Positions 35,437 through 45,287 are shown, numbered from the stretch's first letter. The stretch is 64,000 nucleotides of DNA from Rhizobium leguminosarum (GCF_002953715.1 NZ_CP025016.1:62001-126000), one strand, 5' to 3'. Made by a program: numbers and translations. The notes: generated by a model not told the origin, from the sequence alone.

Positions 35437-36756
35437 ATGAGAGTAGATAGCCTCGGAACCGCCAGCGGACCAACCATCAGTTGGCGGGTCATCGAATGCT
35501 GGGGCGCCAGCATATCCATTTTTCTTCAGGCAGGCGCCTTTCTGCCACTCATCCTGTCAGATGCGGACGGAACGCTCAGCGAATCTGCCAAATCCATGCT
35601 GCGTCTTCCTTGCTTTCCTGTGTATGCATTTACAATCGTGATCCTGATACGCAATTTTCCGCAATTTCTAACGGCGCTCAGGCGAAATCTGATTGTTCCC
35701 CTGATCCTTGTCCTGCCGTTTTTGTCTACCCTGTGGTCAATAGCACCTCCAACGACCTTGAGGCGCGCCATCGGCCTTTTGTTTTGTGTACTTCTTTCCT
35801 ACGTTCTGGCGATACGGTTCACGCCAAGGCAGCTGCTGTTCCTGTTATTTGTGACCCTGGGAACCTGTAGCGTCCTCAGTGTGGTTATCTCCTTGGTGTC
35901 ACCAGCCCTCGCCAGTATGCCGGATGGTGCTATGCGGGGCGTCTTCATTCACAAGAACGTCCTGGGCTGGTACGCAGCTCTGACGATCCTGGTCGCGACG
36001 GCCGTGCTGATAGACGGGACGCTCGGCCTGCGGCGAACCGCGTTCATCGTATTGGCCGCGGGTGTGATTTGCCTTGCAAGCTCCGGATCAATGACCGCGA
36101 TCATTGCAACGTCAGTGGCCTATTGCCTGATCGGCTTTTATTCCCTCCTGCAAAGAAGCAGCAGCATTGGCCGCGTCGTCATCGTCCTGTTTTTCATTCA
36201 GCTGTCTCTCGGCATTCTGATTTCGCTTCACGAATTCCTGGTTCCGGCCCTTGAAGCGCTCGGCAAGGACGCGACTTTGACGGGGCGGGTGCCATTGTGG
36301 GAACTGGTTGATCGCGAAATATCCGATCGTTGGTTTCTTGGTTATGGCTACCAGGCTTTCTGGACAACCGCGAACCCGGAAGCGACGCACATGTGGTTAA
36401 AGCTCGGATGGCCGGCGCCCCACGCGCATAATGGATACCGCGATATCTTGTTAAGCTTTGGAATAACGGGAATGATTCCGTTTGTTCTGATGCTTCCCCA
36501 GGCAATCCGCCGGGGCGCGGTCCTTCACTGTCACGATACGCAGTACGGGTGGCTCTGGCTCAACGTCCTAACAATCATGATTCTGGTGATGAATCTGACC
36601 GAGAGTATTTTTTTCGTTCAGAATGATGCCATCTTCATCCTGTTTACCGCAGCCATCATCATGTTTTCGCTGTACGCGCCCGTCGTTTCGCTCAGCCGTT
36701 CGCCACCTCGGCAGGCGCCCTCGCGTGGCGTTGCGAGCGGGTTGCAGATATCATGA
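35437..36756 (+). CDS. O-antigen ligase/Wzy-like polysaccharide polymerase
   Basis: A 439-residue integral membrane protein with 10 or more hydrophobic helices. It contains the Wzy_C/O-antigen-ligase core: GVFIHKNVLGWYAAL, the large periplasmic loop with LTGRVPLWELVDREI, and the conserved HAHNGYRDILLSFG. It probably polymerises the flipped repeat units in the periplasm. The ATG at 35437 begins just before the first helix and follows a GGGA; the frame is open further upstream without support. Its stop overlaps the start of the beta-helix gene (ATGA). Confidence 0.88.
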   Translation: MRVDSLGTASGPTISWRVIECWGASISIFLQAGAFLPLILSDADGTLSESAKSMLRLPCFPVYAFTIVILIRNFPQFLTALRRNLIVPLILVLPFLSTLWSIAPPTTLRRAIGLLFCVLLSYVLAIRFTPRQLLFLLFVTLGTCSVLSVVISLVSPALASMPDGAMRGVFIHKNVLGWYAALTILVATAVLIDGTLGLRRTAFIVLAAGVICLASSGSMTAIIATSVAYCLIGFYSLLQRSSSIGRVVIVLFFIQLSLGILISLHEFLVPALEALGKDATLTGRVPLWELVDREISDRWFLGYGYQAFWTTANPEATHMWLKLGWPAPHAHNGYRDILLSFGITGMIPFVLMLPQAIRRGAVLHCHDTQYGWLWLNVLTIMILVMNLTESIFFVQNDAIFILFTAAIIMFSLYAPVVSLSRSPPRQAPSRGVASGLQIS

Positions 36757-38879
36757 GGCGGCATTTTGGACTGATCCTGAGCATTTTGCCTGTCATGCTC
36801 TATCCGCAGTCCGGCAATCCGGCTCCGGTCGGGACAGAGATAGATGCGCCCGAGCGCTTGCAGATGCTCGTCAGGGAGGCCACTTGCGCGGAAGCTTCCG
36901 CGACTTTGTCGCCCGAGTTGAATGGGACTACTTTAAGCGACGTATTGACCGGCAGCACCGGGCCGCGGACGATATTTTACGTTTTTCCCGATGGCAAAGA
37001 CACCTGGAGCGGCCTCCTTCCGACGGCAAATCAGCAGGGTGACGATGGCCCTTTCGCCAGCATTGAAAGAGCCCGTGATGCTGCCCGCGCGAAGGGCGGC
37101 GCCAACGCAATCGCGCTCGGTAAAGGCGATTACTACCTCACTCAGCCGATCGTCTTTGACGCCCGCGATACGGGCTTGATCCTCACGGCAAGATGCAAAG
37201 AAGTGCCGATTTTGCATGGCGGACGACGCGTGCGCAACTGGGCGCAGCAGGCCGATGGTCGCTGGACGGCGCCACTGAAATTGCCACCGGATGAAGCGGT
37301 CGGTGACCTTTTCGTCAATGGGATGCGCCAAACTCGGGCTCGATTCCCCAACGCTCCCGCTGATGGTGATCCACGCAAGGGATGGTTGTTTGCCGCAAGG
37401 TGCAATCCTGCCATCGACATGTGGGAAGGAAACACGCGCTTTTGTTTCCATGCCGGCGATCTTCCGGCAGTGGATGATACAAGTGGGCTGGTCGTGGACA
37501 TCGTTGGAGGCTATCAACCCGGAAGCCAGTGGGGCAATGATACGCTCCCAGTTGTATCCATCGATGCCGCCGGCCGGACTGTCAATACGAAAGGCACCGG
37601 TTATTTCTTTACCGCAGAAGGCAGCCGCTATTTCCTGACCGGAGCCAAGGCCTTGCTCGATGCTCCCGGAGAGTGGTGGTACGACCTTGCCGCGGGCCAG
37701 CTCCATTACATCCCTGTCGATCAGTCGTTACCCAATTCCGTAGTCGTCGCCGGCATTCTGCCGACATTCTTCAAGTTGGATGGGGCCAATGGGATGGTCG
37801 TATCAGGGCTCGAGTTTAGAGATGGAGCTCCGGAAGGCAGCGGCAAATTCTATACGGAAACCAGAGGATTTGGCGCCATACGGATCGAACACGCTGATGG
37901 CGTCAAGATTCTCGGCAACAGCATCGAAAATGTCGGCGTCGGGGTCCATGTGACGGAAAGCAAGGATGCGTTGATTGCCGGCAATGTGATTGCGGATGTG
38001 GCTGGCAACGGGATTTACGTCGGCACAAATTATGGCACGTTCGGCAAGTCAAACGGCTCCAGGATCCTTTCAAACCATATCCATGACATCGGAAAGGTTT
38101 ACATTGAAACCGCCGGAATATGGTTTCAGGCGGCTGACAATGTCAGGATCGCCGACAACCTGATCGAAAACACGGCGCAGTTCGGAATCGCCGGCGGCTC
38201 GCTGTGGGGTTCCGACGACGCCGTCTATAACGCTGTCATCGAGCACAACGTGATCCGCAACGCCAATCAGCGGACGGCAGATGGCGGCGCCATCAAGATG
38301 ATGGGCGAGCAGGCTGACCCTCTCAACAGCATCATCCGCTCCAATCTGGTGACGGGGACTGGTCATCTCATGAACAGGGTCGATGGGACGTTCTGGACTC
38401 CCGGATATGAGAATACCAGCGAATGGCCGTCTCCTATCAGCTGGGCGATCTATACGGATGGGAAGGCGAGCGGACTGCGTATCGAGGGAAATACGCTCTC
38501 GGGCAACGTCGCGGCGATCGGTATCAACGGCGGTTGGAGCAACCTGGTGGCGGGAAACGTCATCACACACGGATCGGGCGCGGCTTTTCGCGTTGATGAG
38601 GGTACCGGCAAGGGTTGGCGTCCGCCATGGGCACGCCCTAATCGCATTGAGGAGAATGTTGTATCGGTTGACAGTGACGGCGGCGTTGTAGCGTATGTCA
38701 ACGCTCCCGATCTTGGGCTTGGATTTGTGCAATTCGCGCGCAACCGCTACAGCGGCAACCTGAACGACAAGAGCTTCAGGATACATCCGCAGGTCATGCG
38801 TTGGGGAGAATTTGGCAGTCTAAGAGATCTTCAGAAGGCTGGGGAGGACACCGGAAGCGTAGTCGCGCCGCCCGAGTAA
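36753..38879 (+). CDS. secreted right-handed beta-helix protein (polysaccharide-modifying candidate)
   Basis: A 708-residue protein with an N-terminal signal peptide (LILSILPVMLYPQSG). Residues 60-100 look like a pectate-lyase-type entry (TIFYVFPDGKDTWSG, GPFASIERARDAAR). The middle part carries parallel beta-helix (PbH1) repeats such as ENVGVGVHVTESKDALIAGN and NGIYVGTNYG. Such proteins are lyases, hydrolases or epimerases acting on acidic polysaccharides; the exact activity is not evident. It overlaps the polymerase gene by 4 bases, so it is made with it and probably trims or modifies the same polymer. Confidence 0.85.
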   Translation: MRRHFGLILSILPVMLYPQSGNPAPVGTEIDAPERLQMLVREATCAEASATLSPELNGTTLSDVLTGSTGPRTIFYVFPDGKDTWSGLLPTANQQGDDGPFASIERARDAARAKGGANAIALGKGDYYLTQPIVFDARDTGLILTARCKEVPILHGGRRVRNWAQQADGRWTAPLKLPPDEAVGDLFVNGMRQTRARFPNAPADGDPRKGWLFAARCNPAIDMWEGNTRFCFHAGDLPAVDDTSGLVVDIVGGYQPGSQWGNDTLPVVSIDAAGRTVNTKGTGYFFTAEGSRYFLTGAKALLDAPGEWWYDLAAGQLHYIPVDQSLPNSVVVAGILPTFFKLDGANGMVVSGLEFRDGAPEGSGKFYTETRGFGAIRIEHADGVKILGNSIENVGVGVHVTESKDALIAGNVIADVAGNGIYVGTNYGTFGKSNGSRILSNHIHDIGKVYIETAGIWFQAADNVRIADNLIENTAQFGIAGGSLWGSDDAVYNAVIEHNVIRNANQRTADGGAIKMMGEQADPLNSIIRSNLVTGTGHLMNRVDGTFWTPGYENTSEWPSPISWAIYTDGKASGLRIEGNTLSGNVAAIGINGGWSNLVAGNVITHGSGAAFRVDEGTGKGWRPPWARPNRIEENVVSVDSDGGVVAYVNAPDLGLGFVQFARNRYSGNLNDKSFRIHPQVMRWGEFGSLRDLQKAGEDTGSVVAPPE

Positions 38880-38926
38880 CAAAAGGCGCCGCGACGAGCG
38901 GTGTTCTGCTGCGATAAAGTCCGCAG

Positions 38927-39193
38927 CTATGGCGACTTATAACACCCTTCAATCATGGCTTGCACGCGCTGCTGGTAACTACCACAGGCAGGAACGGTGA
39001 CGAGATGAGCGTGGCGAGCCGATTTCAAAGCGAAATTCCAACCTTTGCCTAACTCGCATCCTGCGCGAGGCTCCAAGGCATAGCCCATACAGGGATGCGC
39101 ATCAAAATCAGGACCTAGAGATCTGGTAGGGTGAGACTTCCCGATAATGGGCGAGGCAGCCGGGGCGTTCATCTCGCTTATTGAGCTGACCAT
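38927..39193 (-). CDS. putative uncharacterised protein (88 aa)
   Basis: A frame of 88 codons starting at an ATG preceded by GGGGAG at ideal 6-base spacing. The product has four cysteines (HPCMGYAL, AGCELGKGW, VPACGSYQQ, EGCYKSP) and no membrane segment. No family is recognised. It lies antisense-oriented and convergent to the beta-helix gene. Third-position GC is lower than in neighbours. It could be recently acquired or a chance frame. Confidence 0.4.
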   Translation of the reverse strand: MVSSISEMNAPAASPIIGKSHPTRSLGPDFDAHPCMGYALEPRAGCELGKGWNFALKSARHAHLVTVPACGSYQQRVQAMIEGCYKSP

Positions 39194-39488
39194 ATCTCTC
39201 TCCCCGGCTTTTTGTTCGCGCTCAAACCTCACTAGCTTTGATCGGGCTAGAGCGAATAGCTTCTGCGGCTCTGCGCGGGTCGAAGCGCTATTTCGGGCCA
39301 ACGGTCATCAAAAAGAGCAACATGGTAAGCGGTGGGGTACATAGACTTACTTCGAATATTGTACGTCATCGTAGCATAAGACGTAAAGTTGAAATCTCTT
39401 CTACGTCCAATAGCTGGAGCGGCAAGTATGGAGGCAATCGGCCTGCCGGGATATTCTGATGACAGTTTCGATCGCGAAAGCGTAGGTC
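39194..39488. promoter_or_regulatory. intergenic region upstream of the WecB-type gene
   Basis: This AT-richer stretch has no gene. It includes an inverted pair TACGTC (39362-39367) and GACGTA (39380-39385), 12 bases apart, a possible regulator site. It should contain the promoter for the plus-strand run beginning at 39489. Confidence 0.4.
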
Positions 39489-40355
39489 ATGGGAAAGCAA
39501 ACAGCAGGCAGCAGCCAAACTTCAGTTCTTCATCCAAAGGGCTCCTTAGGATGGGCGAATGTCCTTGGTGTTCGCATTTCGGCAGTCAATCTCAAAAGCG
39601 CGACGGGATTTATTCAAAAAGCGATCGAAGACGGCAGGAAGGAATATGTGTGCGTTCGCGACGCACACGGCATCGTCCGCTGTCAAGATGATCCCGAGCT
39701 CCGGTCGATACATAACCGGGCGTTCCTCGTAACCCCCGACGGCATGCCGCTTGTTTGGGCGCTGAGACATGCTGGTCATGTGGAAAGCGACAGGGTCTAT
39801 GGACCGGATCTCATGTTATCCGTTTTCGATGCCGGCAGCTCCAAGGGCTTGCGCCACTTCCTTTATGGTGCAACGGCCGAAACGCTTGAACAACTGCAGG
39901 CGCGCCTTCTCGCAAAATTTCCGCAAGCACGGATCGTCGGCTCCTATGCGCCGCCTTTTCGCAAACTGTCGACGCAGGAGGAAACGGATATTGCCGACCG
40001 GCTCAATCGGTCGGGCGCTGATATCATCTGGGTCGGGCTGAGCAGCCCCAAGCAGGAACTCTGGATGGCGCGCATGCGCGATAGTCTGGAAGCATCGATG
40101 CTCATCGGTGTCGGAGCAGCATTCGATTTCCACGCGGGCCTCAAGCGGCAGGCTCCAAGGTTCATTCAAAGAAGCGGCTTCGAATGGGCGTTTCGTCTTT
40201 TATGCGAGCCGCGACGGCTGTGGCGGCGCTATGCGCTCGTCGTGCCGACCTTCATCTCACTGACGGCATTCCAGAGACTGGGGCTTCGGAAGTTTCCGAT
40301 CGAAGACAAGGTTTTTGGATCAAGCGCGCCAAAAGAAGCAGCTGCAAAGGTGTAA
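39489..40355 (+). CDS. WecB/TagA/CpsF family glycosyltransferase (GT26)
   Basis: A 288-residue transferase that adds the second sugar (often N-acetylmannosaminuronate, mannosamine or glucuronate) to the lipid-linked first sugar. It has the family's WANVLGVRISAVNLKSA start, VTPDGMPLVWALR, DRVYGPDLML, the VGLSSPKQELWM motif and VGAAFDFHAGLKRQAP. It lies 7 bases before the initiating transferase gene, which fits a second-step enzyme. The ATG is preceded by only a modest ribosome site. Confidence 0.92.
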   Translation: MGKQTAGSSQTSVLHPKGSLGWANVLGVRISAVNLKSATGFIQKAIEDGRKEYVCVRDAHGIVRCQDDPELRSIHNRAFLVTPDGMPLVWALRHAGHVESDRVYGPDLMLSVFDAGSSKGLRHFLYGATAETLEQLQARLLAKFPQARIVGSYAPPFRKLSTQEETDIADRLNRSGADIIWVGLSSPKQELWMARMRDSLEASMLIGVGAAFDFHAGLKRQAPRFIQRSGFEWAFRLLCEPRRLWRRYALVVPTFISLTAFQRLGLRKFPIEDKVFGSSAPKEAAAKV

Positions 40356-40362
40356 AGCCATC

Positions 40363-41856
40363 ATGTCCCTATTTGCGTCGCCAGCAATGACACCGGGTCC
40401 GTCGAAGGCATCCACATCAAATGACGTGACGTCGCGGACGATTCCGGCAGGTTCAGTGCCGCCCATAGCAGCTAAGACCGCCGATCCCTTTGCACAGGCA
40501 GCGCTAAATATGCCCGTCGCACTACGGCGTCGGCTTGCTCGGCTTGCAACGTCGTCCTTCCTGGTCGCCGGCGACATTGCAAGCTATTTGATTGCCTATT
40601 TTGTTCTCCTGTCCGTTCTCCCCAGTGGTTCGGAGGGCACGATGGTGGAACGTACATTCACGATCGCAGCATTCGCTGCCATTGTTCTTTACGCATCGGC
40701 CGGCCTCTATCCTGGATATCGGTTGCATGACCACGAACATCTGCGGCGACGCACCATAGCTGCCGTCAAGGTGGCTGTCCTGACGGCATTCGGAGCAATT
40801 ATCCTGCCGGAGGGGGAACGACTGCTACTTGCCGTTATTGGGTTCCTCGCTCTCGGGCTGATTGTTCAGCCACTTGTGCATTGGCTTGCACGAGGCCTGT
40901 GCTGGAAACTTGGAATCTGGGGGGAGCGCGCGGTTGTCGTAGGGGGGGGCAACCTTACTCTCGCTCTCGTGGCACATTTCAAGGACCACTGGCAGCATGG
41001 CATCAGGCCGGAGCCCTTTTCGCCCGATACTTTGGAGGCATTGCCCGATGGCGGGCCATCCATTGCCGTGATTGCGGGCGACACAGGCTCACTTGGACCC
41101 GACTTGGCGGCGATGCGTCGGAAGTTCGCCGAAGTCATTTTGTTGTCCGACACGCCGAGCCTCAAGGTAAGCGGATTGCGACCTGCTGATGTCGGGGGAG
41201 AGATTGGCATTCGCCTCACCACCGGTGGGAGTTCGGTCAACTCGGATCTGGTTCGCCGGATCGTCGATCTCGCCATCGCCATCCCTGCAATGATTGTGGT
41301 CGCGCCATTCATCGCGTTTGCAGCGGCCGCAATCTATGCCATCGATCCGGGCCCCGTCTTCTTCCGGCATACCAGGGAAGGACGGTCCGGCAAGCCGGTG
41401 CACGTCCTGAAATTGAGGACGATGTATCAAGATGCAGAACTGCGCCTTGAAGCACTATTCCGAGACAATCCTACCATGCGCGTCGAGTGGTTGAGCCACT
41501 TCAAGCTCAAGGACGATCCGCGCATCCTTCCGGTTATCGGACATATGCTGCGCGCTTCGAGCATCGACGAGCTCCCGCAATTGGCAAACATCATTGCCGG
41601 CCAGATGGCCATCGTCGGGCCGCGTCCGTTTCCGGAATATCACCTCCTGGCTATGGACGGCGAATTTCGAAACAAGCGCCGTTCCGTCACGCCGGGGCTC
41701 ACGGGCCTTTGGCAAATATCCGAACGAAGCAATGCGGATATCGAGCTGCAGCAGCAACTCGACGAGTTCTACATCGACAACCGGTCGCTGTGGTTGGACT
41801 GCCAAATTCTTCTCAGCACAATCCCTGCGGTCTTCAAGCGCAGGGGAGCCTACTGA
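40363..41856 (+). CDS. undecaprenyl-phosphate sugar-1-phosphate transferase (WbaP/ExoY-like initiating enzyme)
   Basis: A 497-residue polyprenyl-phosphate hexose-1-phosphate transferase that starts repeat-unit assembly. The N-terminal half has four membrane helices (VAGDIASYLIAYFVLLSVL; FTIAAFAAIVLYASAGLY) and a nucleotide-fold region. The catalytic C-terminal half follows another helix (LAIAIPAMIVVAPFIAFAA) and contains HTREGRSGKPVHVLKLRTM, ASSIDELPQLANII and VGPRPFPEYH. The ATG at 40363 has AAAGG upstream. Hexose-1-phosphate is the usual substrate of this class. Confidence 0.93.
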   Translation: MSLFASPAMTPGPSKASTSNDVTSRTIPAGSVPPIAAKTADPFAQAALNMPVALRRRLARLATSSFLVAGDIASYLIAYFVLLSVLPSGSEGTMVERTFTIAAFAAIVLYASAGLYPGYRLHDHEHLRRRTIAAVKVAVLTAFGAIILPEGERLLLAVIGFLALGLIVQPLVHWLARGLCWKLGIWGERAVVVGGGNLTLALVAHFKDHWQHGIRPEPFSPDTLEALPDGGPSIAVIAGDTGSLGPDLAAMRRKFAEVILLSDTPSLKVSGLRPADVGGEIGIRLTTGGSSVNSDLVRRIVDLAIAIPAMIVVAPFIAFAAAAIYAIDPGPVFFRHTREGRSGKPVHVLKLRTMYQDAELRLEALFRDNPTMRVEWLSHFKLKDDPRILPVIGHMLRASSIDELPQLANIIAGQMAIVGPRPFPEYHLLAMDGEFRNKRRSVTPGLTGLWQISERSNADIELQQQLDEFYIDNRSLWLDCQILLSTIPAVFKRRGAY

Positions 41857-41901
41857 CCATCCTCGCTTCCGCGAGGCAACCGTCAACAACGGAGCACACC
41901 A

Positions 41902-42954
41902 ATGCACGGACAAAAGCGAATTATGGTAACCGGCGGCACCGGGTTTCTGGGATCATTCCTGTGCGAAAGACTTTTGCGAGAGGGCAATGACGTCCTCTGC
42001 GTGGACAATTACTACACCGGTTCGCGCGACAATGTGCTGCATCTTCTGGACGATCCTCGCTTTGAGGTGCTCCGCCACGACATTACCTTCCCGCTCTATG
42101 TGGAGGTCGACGAGATCTACAACCTCGCCTGTCCGGCATCTCCGGTCCACTATCAGCACGACCCCGTGCAGACCGTGAAGACCAATGTGCACGGGGCCAT
42201 CAATATGCTCGGCTTGGCAAAACGCACCAGGGCGAAGATCTTCCAGGCATCCACGAGCGAAGTTTATGGCGATCCGGCAGTCCACCCTCAGCCCGAGGAG
42301 TATCGAGGCAGCGTCAATCCCATAGGGCCGCGGGCATGTTATGACGAAGGCAAGCGGTGTGCCGAAACATTGTTCTTCGATTACCATCGTCAATATGGTG
42401 TGGAAATCCGCGTGGCGCGGATCTTCAATACTTACGGGCCGCGCATGCAAACCAATGACGGCCGCGTCGTCTCCAATTTCATCGTTCAGGCGCTTCAAAA
42501 CGAGCCGATCACCATCTTCGGCAACGGCACGCAAACGCGCTCCTTCTGCTATGTAGATGATCTGATTGAGGGCTTCATCCGCCTGATGGGCACGCCGGCC
42601 GGCGTTACGGGTCCGATCAATCTCGGTAATCCGGGAGAATTCCAGGTCCGGGAACTGGCCGAAATGGTCATCGAGATGACGGGATCGAAATCAAGCATCG
42701 TTTACAAGCCTCTGCCGATTGACGATCCGACGCAGCGCAAACCCGACATCAGCCGTGCAAAGCAGGAACTGGGCTGGCAGCCGACAGTGAACCTGCGACA
42801 GGGGCTCGAGAAAACGATCGCGTATTTCGAGTGGAAGCTTTCTGGCGGAGCCAAGAGCACACTTGGCGTCCAGTCCTCGCGAACGGCCTATACCCATCTG
42901 CCTACCCCGGCCGTCGGCCTTCCCGTTCAGGAAGCCGTATCAATCGGGCCGTGA
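41902..42954 (+). CDS. UDP-glucuronate decarboxylase (UDP-xylose synthase)
   Basis: A 350-residue extended SDR that converts UDP-glucuronate to UDP-xylose. GGTGFLGSFL binds NAD, and FQASTSEVYGDP and YDEGKR hold the catalytic Ser/Thr, Tyr and Lys. PRACYDEGKRCAET and RIFNTYGPRM are strongly characteristic of UXS rather than 4,6-dehydratases. It is near full length for the bacterial soluble form. UDP-xylose would be a donor for a neighbouring transferase, such as the GT8 gene next to it. Confidence 0.93.
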   Translation: MHGQKRIMVTGGTGFLGSFLCERLLREGNDVLCVDNYYTGSRDNVLHLLDDPRFEVLRHDITFPLYVEVDEIYNLACPASPVHYQHDPVQTVKTNVHGAINMLGLAKRTRAKIFQASTSEVYGDPAVHPQPEEYRGSVNPIGPRACYDEGKRCAETLFFDYHRQYGVEIRVARIFNTYGPRMQTNDGRVVSNFIVQALQNEPITIFGNGTQTRSFCYVDDLIEGFIRLMGTPAGVTGPINLGNPGEFQVRELAEMVIEMTGSKSSIVYKPLPIDDPTQRKPDISRAKQELGWQPTVNLRQGLEKTIAYFEWKLSGGAKSTLGVQSSRTAYTHLPTPAVGLPVQEAVSIGP

Positions 42955-43016
42955 ACAGCAACGTCGATCATTGCAAGGCGAAGCTCGTGTTCTTTCGATG
43001 GGATGGTGCCGGAAAC

Positions 43017-43997
43017 ATGAATGTGCATAGCATACGAACAGGAGCCGCGCCTGCGGGTGCAAAACAGCGGTTGGGGCCCATCGTCTTTGCGGTCGATGCG
43101 GCCTACGCCGTCCCCTTGGCGACCGCCCTTAGATCGATCGCCGAGAATAACCGAAGCGCATGGCCCTTGAATATCCATGTCATTCATGAGGGAATAGGCG
43201 AAGAAACAAAGCGACTGATCTTTGAATCTCTGCCCGCAAATTCTGCAGTCATTCAGTGGCATCCCATCGCCACATTGTCCTTCGCAAGCGGATTTTCCAC
43301 TCGCCCTGGCGTTTCGAGGATGACCTTCGCAAGGATCCTTCTGCCGCAGTTCCTTCCGCAGACCTGCAACCGGGCTCTGTATCTGGATGGCGACATCCTG
43401 GTCCTGACTGACCTTGAACAGTTGTGGAATATCGATCTCGGCGAGGCAGTGATCGGCGCTGTACCGGATTACTGGCTGGACAATGGTGTGAGCAACGGAC
43501 CAGCTGCGACAGGCAGCCCTCGGGTCGAACGTTATTTCAACGCCGGCATTCTTCTTATCGACCTTGAAAAATGGCGAAACGAGCGAATAACGGAACGATC
43601 GCTGGACTATCTCGACCGCTTTCCGGCGACGGAATATTCGGATCAGGACGCCCTTAACGTTGCCTGCGACGGAAAGTGGAAGATCCTGGACCGCGCCTGG
43701 AATTTTCAGTTCGAGCCAACGCAGGCGATCGCCCGCATCGCGCTCGAGCAGAAGCTCGCCATCGTTCATTTCGTGACCAACGTGAAGCCCTGGAAATCGG
43801 GAAGCTTGAGCCCGAACGTCGCCTTCTACGATACGTTTCGGTCCCGGACCCGTTTTGCGCTTACCCGTTGGGAGCGCGTTCGAAGTGGCCTGAAGCGTGC
43901 AGGCTCCCGGCTGCTTGCCCGATCCGTCTTGTTGAGAGCTGCATGGTCCTGCACGAAATCGGCCATGCGGGCGCACGCATCAACGTCGCGCCTATGA
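43017..43997 (+). CDS. glycosyltransferase family 8
   Basis: A 326-residue GT-A retaining transferase. VFAVDAAYAVPLATALRSI is the UDP-binding start, the DxD metal site is in ALYLDGDILVLTDL, and FNAGILLIDLEKWR and YSDQDALNVAC follow. C-terminal HFVTNVKPW is the family's second metal/phosphate site. The ATG at 43017 has a GGAAAC nearby; a GTG at 42951 overlapping the upstream stop would add 22 residues and cannot be excluded. GT8 members commonly use UDP-glucose, galactose or xylose. Confidence 0.9.
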   Translation: MNVHSIRTGAAPAGAKQRLGPIVFAVDAAYAVPLATALRSIAENNRSAWPLNIHVIHEGIGEETKRLIFESLPANSAVIQWHPIATLSFASGFSTRPGVSRMTFARILLPQFLPQTCNRALYLDGDILVLTDLEQLWNIDLGEAVIGAVPDYWLDNGVSNGPAATGSPRVERYFNAGILLIDLEKWRNERITERSLDYLDRFPATEYSDQDALNVACDGKWKILDRAWNFQFEPTQAIARIALEQKLAIVHFVTNVKPWKSGSLSPNVAFYDTFRSRTRFALTRWERVRSGLKRAGSRLLARSVLLRAAWSCTKSAMRAHASTSRL

Positions 43998-44089
43998 ATC
44001 GGGGAGCGAAGAACGCGTAAGCGAAACGAAGCCGAGTTCGGGTTCCATGAAATGCTCCGAACGAAACGATTGCCTGCGGAGGAACAAGT

Positions 44090-45079
44090 TTGCAACGTGT
44101 TGATGTCGTCATTCCCTGTTACAACTACGCTCATTTCCTTGAGGAATGTGTTGGAAGTGTTCTGTCACAAGCAGGCGTCGACGTGCGCGTGCTTATTCTG
44201 GATGACTGCTCGCCAGACAATACGCCGGAAGTCGGAAAGGCTCTGGCATCCCGGGACAAACGGGTCACCTATCGGCGGCACACGGTAAACAAGGGCCATA
44301 TCGCGACCTATAATGGGGGAATCGAGTGGGCGGGCGGCGACTTGTTCCTGGTTCTCTCTGCGGATGATTATCTCCTACCGGGCGCGCTAGGTCGCGCTTC
44401 GGAGCTGATGCGCAATCATCCGCATGTGGGGTTTACGTTCGGGAACGCGCTCGTAGCTGAGCCGAGTGGCGTCAGTAAGCGCGTCGATCCTCTCGGCGAC
44501 AGTGGTGTGCCTCCCATGCAGGTCTTGTCCGGTCCGCAATTCATACGCTTGAGTGGAGCAAACAACCTGGTTCCGACGCCGACGGCCGTCGTGAGAACGA
44601 CGCTGCAAAAACAGGTCGGCGGCTATCATAAGGAACTGCCGCATGCCGGTGATATGGAGATGTGGCTCCGGCTCGCATCACATGCTGGCGTGGGCTACAT
44701 CAACGAAGACCAGGCAGTATACCGCAGACATGCTTCGAACATGTCGCTACAATACTATGGACAAAGTATCCTTCCCGACCTCCGGCAAAGAAAACAGGCT
44801 TTCGATATTCTGTTTCGCCAAGGCGCGGAAAGCCTCAGGAAAGATGAGAAACTAAGACGTTTTCTTGCCAGGGATCTCGGGAAAGAGGCGCTTCGGCTGG
44901 CCGGCATGGCATTCAATAATTTCGATGTTCCCACGGCCGTGGCTATTCAGCGCTTTGCTCTCGAGGTTTCTCCCGAAGTGCGAAATTCACTGCCCTGGAT
45001 CAAGTTGGTCTGCAAGCAAACAATCGGGCCAAAGTGCTGGTACGCCTTGAATTCCATCGGGCGACGAGCTGCGGGATGA
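44090..45079 (+). CDS. glycosyltransferase family 2
   Basis: A 329-residue GT-A transferase with VDVVIPCYNYAHFLEECVGS at the start, LILDDCSPDNTPEV and the acidic LSADDYLLPGAL. The start is an unusual TTG, but GGAGGA stands 7 bases before it and the homology begins there. It ends the plus-strand run begun at 39489; a hairpin follows about 125 bases later. Donor is unknown. Confidence 0.9.
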   Translation: MQRVDVVIPCYNYAHFLEECVGSVLSQAGVDVRVLILDDCSPDNTPEVGKALASRDKRVTYRRHTVNKGHIATYNGGIEWAGGDLFLVLSADDYLLPGALGRASELMRNHPHVGFTFGNALVAEPSGVSKRVDPLGDSGVPPMQVLSGPQFIRLSGANNLVPTPTAVVRTTLQKQVGGYHKELPHAGDMEMWLRLASHAGVGYINEDQAVYRRHASNMSLQYYGQSILPDLRQRKQAFDILFRQGAESLRKDEKLRRFLARDLGKEALRLAGMAFNNFDVPTAVAIQRFALEVSPEVRNSLPWIKLVCKQTIGPKCWYALNSIGRRAAG

Positions 45080-45205
45080 ATAGGCAGGACCGGGCCGGGT
45101 TAGTTCATCCGCAAGTACGCAAACAACAGTCGGGTGGTTGAGCGCTCGATCGCTACTCATGCCAAGATCGCGGGGGACGTGATAGACGCGCCCCGGTATC
45201 AAAAG

Positions 45206-45233
45206 ACCCGGTGACGCATTCGCGCCACCGGGT
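45206..45233. terminator. bidirectional hairpin between GT2 and LuxR-type genes
   Basis: ACCCGGTG and CACCGGGT plus an inner CGC/GCG pairing form a stem of 11 pairs with one mismatch around ATTC. It lies between convergent genes and probably ends transcription from both sides. Confidence 0.75.
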
Positions 45234-45287
45234 TGATTTGAGCAAGAACGTGGTTCCAACATACGAAAAGATTTGCCGCGACAACGA

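Noticed and set aside
24384..40436. A 16-base string (AAATGACGTGACGTCG) present near 24384 and again near 40421
   Set aside because: One copy is intergenic, the other is inside a coding sequence. A single shared 16-mer is expected by chance in a window of this size, so no element is inferred.
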